From Limnoperna fortunei (Eukaryota; Mollusca; Bivalvia; Mytilida; Modiolidae), in assembly GCA_944474755.1 (NCBI GenBank), contig OX104112.1, positions 80,675,756 to 80,739,755 on the forward strand: 64,000 nt of DNA, given 5' to 3'. The notes beneath the pieces were generated by a model. That model saw only the letters and a program-made list of their open reading frames with translations, did not search any database and was not told the DNA's origin. This document shows, in pieces, positions 61,796-64,000 of the stretch (positions are counted from its first letter, which is position 1; every line of letters begins with the position of its first letter). Both the position numbers and the translations under genes were made by a program.

Positions 61796-61854
61796 GTGAG
61801 TATTTATCCAATATAGTTAATGGTAAATTTGGATCTATGGTAAGAATTTGTTTT

Positions 61855-62160
61855 GTTTAAATGGTGTTTAATGCCACTTTTCACAATATTTCAGGTATAT
61901 CAGTGGCCTTGGTGACTGTGTAGTTAAGGTATTTTGTCTAAGTCACATGGTCTATCAACACTGAGGTTGCAGGTTCAAGTCTCACTGTGGGCAGGTGTGC
62001 TTGACTCTTAATCGTAATTGACAAGGATTGCCAGTTTTCTTACTGAAGGTCATGGTTTTTTTCCGGGTACTCCAACTACCTCCCCCAACAAAAGCTCAAT
62101 ACCATGATATAGCTACAAAATTGCTGAAAGTGGTATTAAACACCATTCAACAAACAATTA
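61855..62160 (+). mobile_element. tRNA-derived SINE with an inverted tail fragment at its head
   Basis: GGCCTTGGTGACTGTGTAGTTAAGG (A-box-like), GCAGGTTCAAGTCTCACTGT (B-box), GACAAGGATTGCCAGTTTTC, and the tail GCTGAAAGTGGTATTAAACA plus CAAACAA. At 61855-61895 an inverted copy of the same tail precedes it. Confidence 0.85.
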
Positions 62161-63636
62161 TGTATATCATGTTGCTATTGTATTTTAATGATACTATGCT
62201 ACTTAATATTTATTATATATATTTTTCAAAGAAATTGCCAACACATCCAAATATTGCATTATATTTATTGCAAGTACTTTCACATCTTCCATGATCTTCA
62301 GGTGAATAGATACAATAGTTTAATACCTAGTAATGTTTATGTATTTGTGAAATACACAGTGCAATATCAAGAAGGTGTTGGAAAATTTTTTTGACAAATA
62401 TATAAACTCTATACAAGATTTGTATTAAATGCGACTTATAGATATATAAAAACAGAATAACAGTTAATAATTAGAACTTTGTTGTTTAATGGCACATTAA
62501 AATTCCACTTATTGCAATGGAAAACTCACTCATATTATTTTACTTTAAAATTGGATAGTGATCTCTAGTTAAACTAATGCATTTCATGTTTATATAGCAC
62601 CTGTCCTTGACAACAACAGCATCTAAATATTTTAGAATATTATAGCTCACATAAAAACCTTGCATTCTGATTGGTTAGCAAGCCGTATACATCAGGCTAT
62701 GTATACGTCTACAGCCGTATACATAAAGCATATTTTTATCCCATATGGGGCCCCTGGGAAAACAAATCATCATGGCCGCCTTCGTTCCGCTTCGATTGAA
62801 AAAGTAACAAAATGAAACAATGTCTAACCCTAACATGTTTTAAACGACGTAAATACAATGATAAGTAATATATTTGTTTAAATAACAGAAGGGAAGTAAA
62901 TTAAGAAACAAATCTACGCAAATATCAGCGATAGAAGGCATGGAAAAAGGGGGGTGGTTCTGGGTCAATAATGTCAGTCCCGGGTCACAAATCCTGTATG
63001 ATTTTTGTGTCCTCTATAAAGGTGTGTCAATGCACAAAACAACAAACGAGAAACTTGATCTCAAGCGCACTAAAAGTTAATAAATACATGTATGTACCTA
63101 CACTGCATCATCATGCACTCATCAGTCAAGACACTGTCAAAATCCGTTGATATTCATTTTGATTTCCATCGTCCAAAATCCAATGATATTCATTTTAATG
63201 GCATCAAAGTGACATGACCGTCAATAACTAGTTTTCTTATTTTAATTCACTTATCAACGTTGACATCCACACATCAATCAAAACCAATACAAGCTCCACC
63301 TTTATTGAATTTGGTGCTTCGCAAACTTTTACCTTCACACTTCCCAGTTTAAGGATACAATTGGGATATTATTGAACAAAAGATGATTAATATTTAAAAA
63401 AGATAAAATTTCGCTGTTATTTAATATATAATAATGTTTTCTTATTTTTATTAATTTAGTGTTCAACAAAAATATAGTTTGTTTTTATATAAACTTTAGT
63501 TATAAATCCCGAATGGGCCTCTATCCTCTAAGGTCATAAAAGTAATGATGGGGTGCCATAAGGGACAATATTTATTGAATATATTTTGATTTTATCAATA
63601 ATAACGTAATTTGCCCAATTCCAAAGTGTAATTTTT
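62161..63636. other. MBTPS1 intron 14 (incomplete), no exon seen
   Basis: No continuation of the S1P protein could be found before the right edge, so this is most likely intron. It includes a short inverted patch near 62675-62725 (CCGTATACAT...ATGTATAC). ORFs at 62028-62394 overlap the SINE and AT-rich DNA. Confidence 0.5.
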
Positions 63637-64000
63637 GTCTCGCCTGCGACGAAAGTCGCTGGAGGCGAGACATATGTATGGGAATCCGGCGGCGGCGTAA
63701 ACACTTGACATCTTGCTTCATATCTTTGTAAGCCCAAGCCCTAGGTCCATCAAATTTGGTCCAGAGGTAGCTTATGATGAGTACTTGCCAGTCAGTCACC
63801 TGTCACCTGACCTTGACCTCAATTTCACGGTCCAGCGACTACGTTAAAGTTTTAGGGTTACGACAGTTCCTCTGTAACTACACATAGTAGGATGACAATA
63901 TTTGATGTATAGGTTGCTGATGATTAGTACATGACTGTCTGGTAGGTGTCACCTGACCTTGACCTCAATTTCACGGTCCAGCGACTACGTTAAAGTTTTT
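63637..64000 (+). repeat. Dispersed TCTCGCCTG repeat, copy B (runs off the window)
   Basis: TCTCGCCTGCGACGAAAGTC, GGGAATCCGGCGGCGGCGTA and, twice, CACCTGACCTTGACCTCAAT followed by TTCACGGTCCAGCGACTACG. Homologous to 49035-49400. The doubled block suggests a tandem interior of about 160 bp. Confidence 0.75.

Overview
The window is AT-rich animal nuclear DNA: spliced genes, long introns and a dense load of transposon-derived repeats. The gene content (an expanded-type tyrosinase, a clan-2 cytochrome P450, a site-1 protease) and the interspersed repeats ending in GCTCACCTG/CAGGTGAGC suggest a bivalve mollusc. That assignment is inference; no database search was possible.

Four protein-coding genes can be supported. 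(1) An intronless CYP1/CYP2-like cytochrome P450 lies on the minus strand at 5108-6604. (2) A secreted or membrane-anchored copper tyrosinase lies on the plus strand at 11197-14251, with four coding exons, the first only 9 nt. (3) A minus-strand gene spans 18869-38488. Eight exons splice in perfect phase into about 1059 residues: a long acidic, serine-rich, disordered N-terminal part, then a compact C-terminal domain with a Gln/Cys/His/Asn arrangement like C39/papain-type cysteine peptidases. I do not recognise this gene by name. (4) The first 522 residues of membrane-bound transcription factor site-1 protease (MBTPS1) lie on the plus strand at 47012-61795 in 14 exons, with the complete Asp/His/Asn/Ser subtilase set. 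The gene continues beyond the right edge.

The rest is mostly repeats. 1-1960 is a decayed LINE; 3562-4355 is a foldback element enclosing a short SAM-domain ORF. Two palindromic MITEs with exact 9-bp target duplications sit in the tyrosinase introns. Introns of the minus-strand gene hold satellite-cored elements with about 165-bp units, a 3.26-kb Harbinger-like TIR element with a TTA duplication, two copies of a TIR MITE family, tRNA-derived SINEs and a zinc-finger fragment probably from a hAT transposon. Between genes 3 and 4 lie a pogo-like element (39925-41378), a LINE C-terminal fragment and a palindrome of about 1 kb (43478-44499).

The most unusual feature is in MBTPS1. Intron 9 carries about 17 tandem 50-bp copies of the end of exon 9 with its 5' splice site. 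Intron 13 carries five to six tandem 76-bp copies of the acceptor and start of exon 14. Intron 10 carries about 24 copies of a 32-bp unit beginning just after its donor. Minisatellites thus repeatedly grew from exon-intron borders, multiplying splice sites. The genes are unrelated neighbours; nothing suggests that they act in one pathway.
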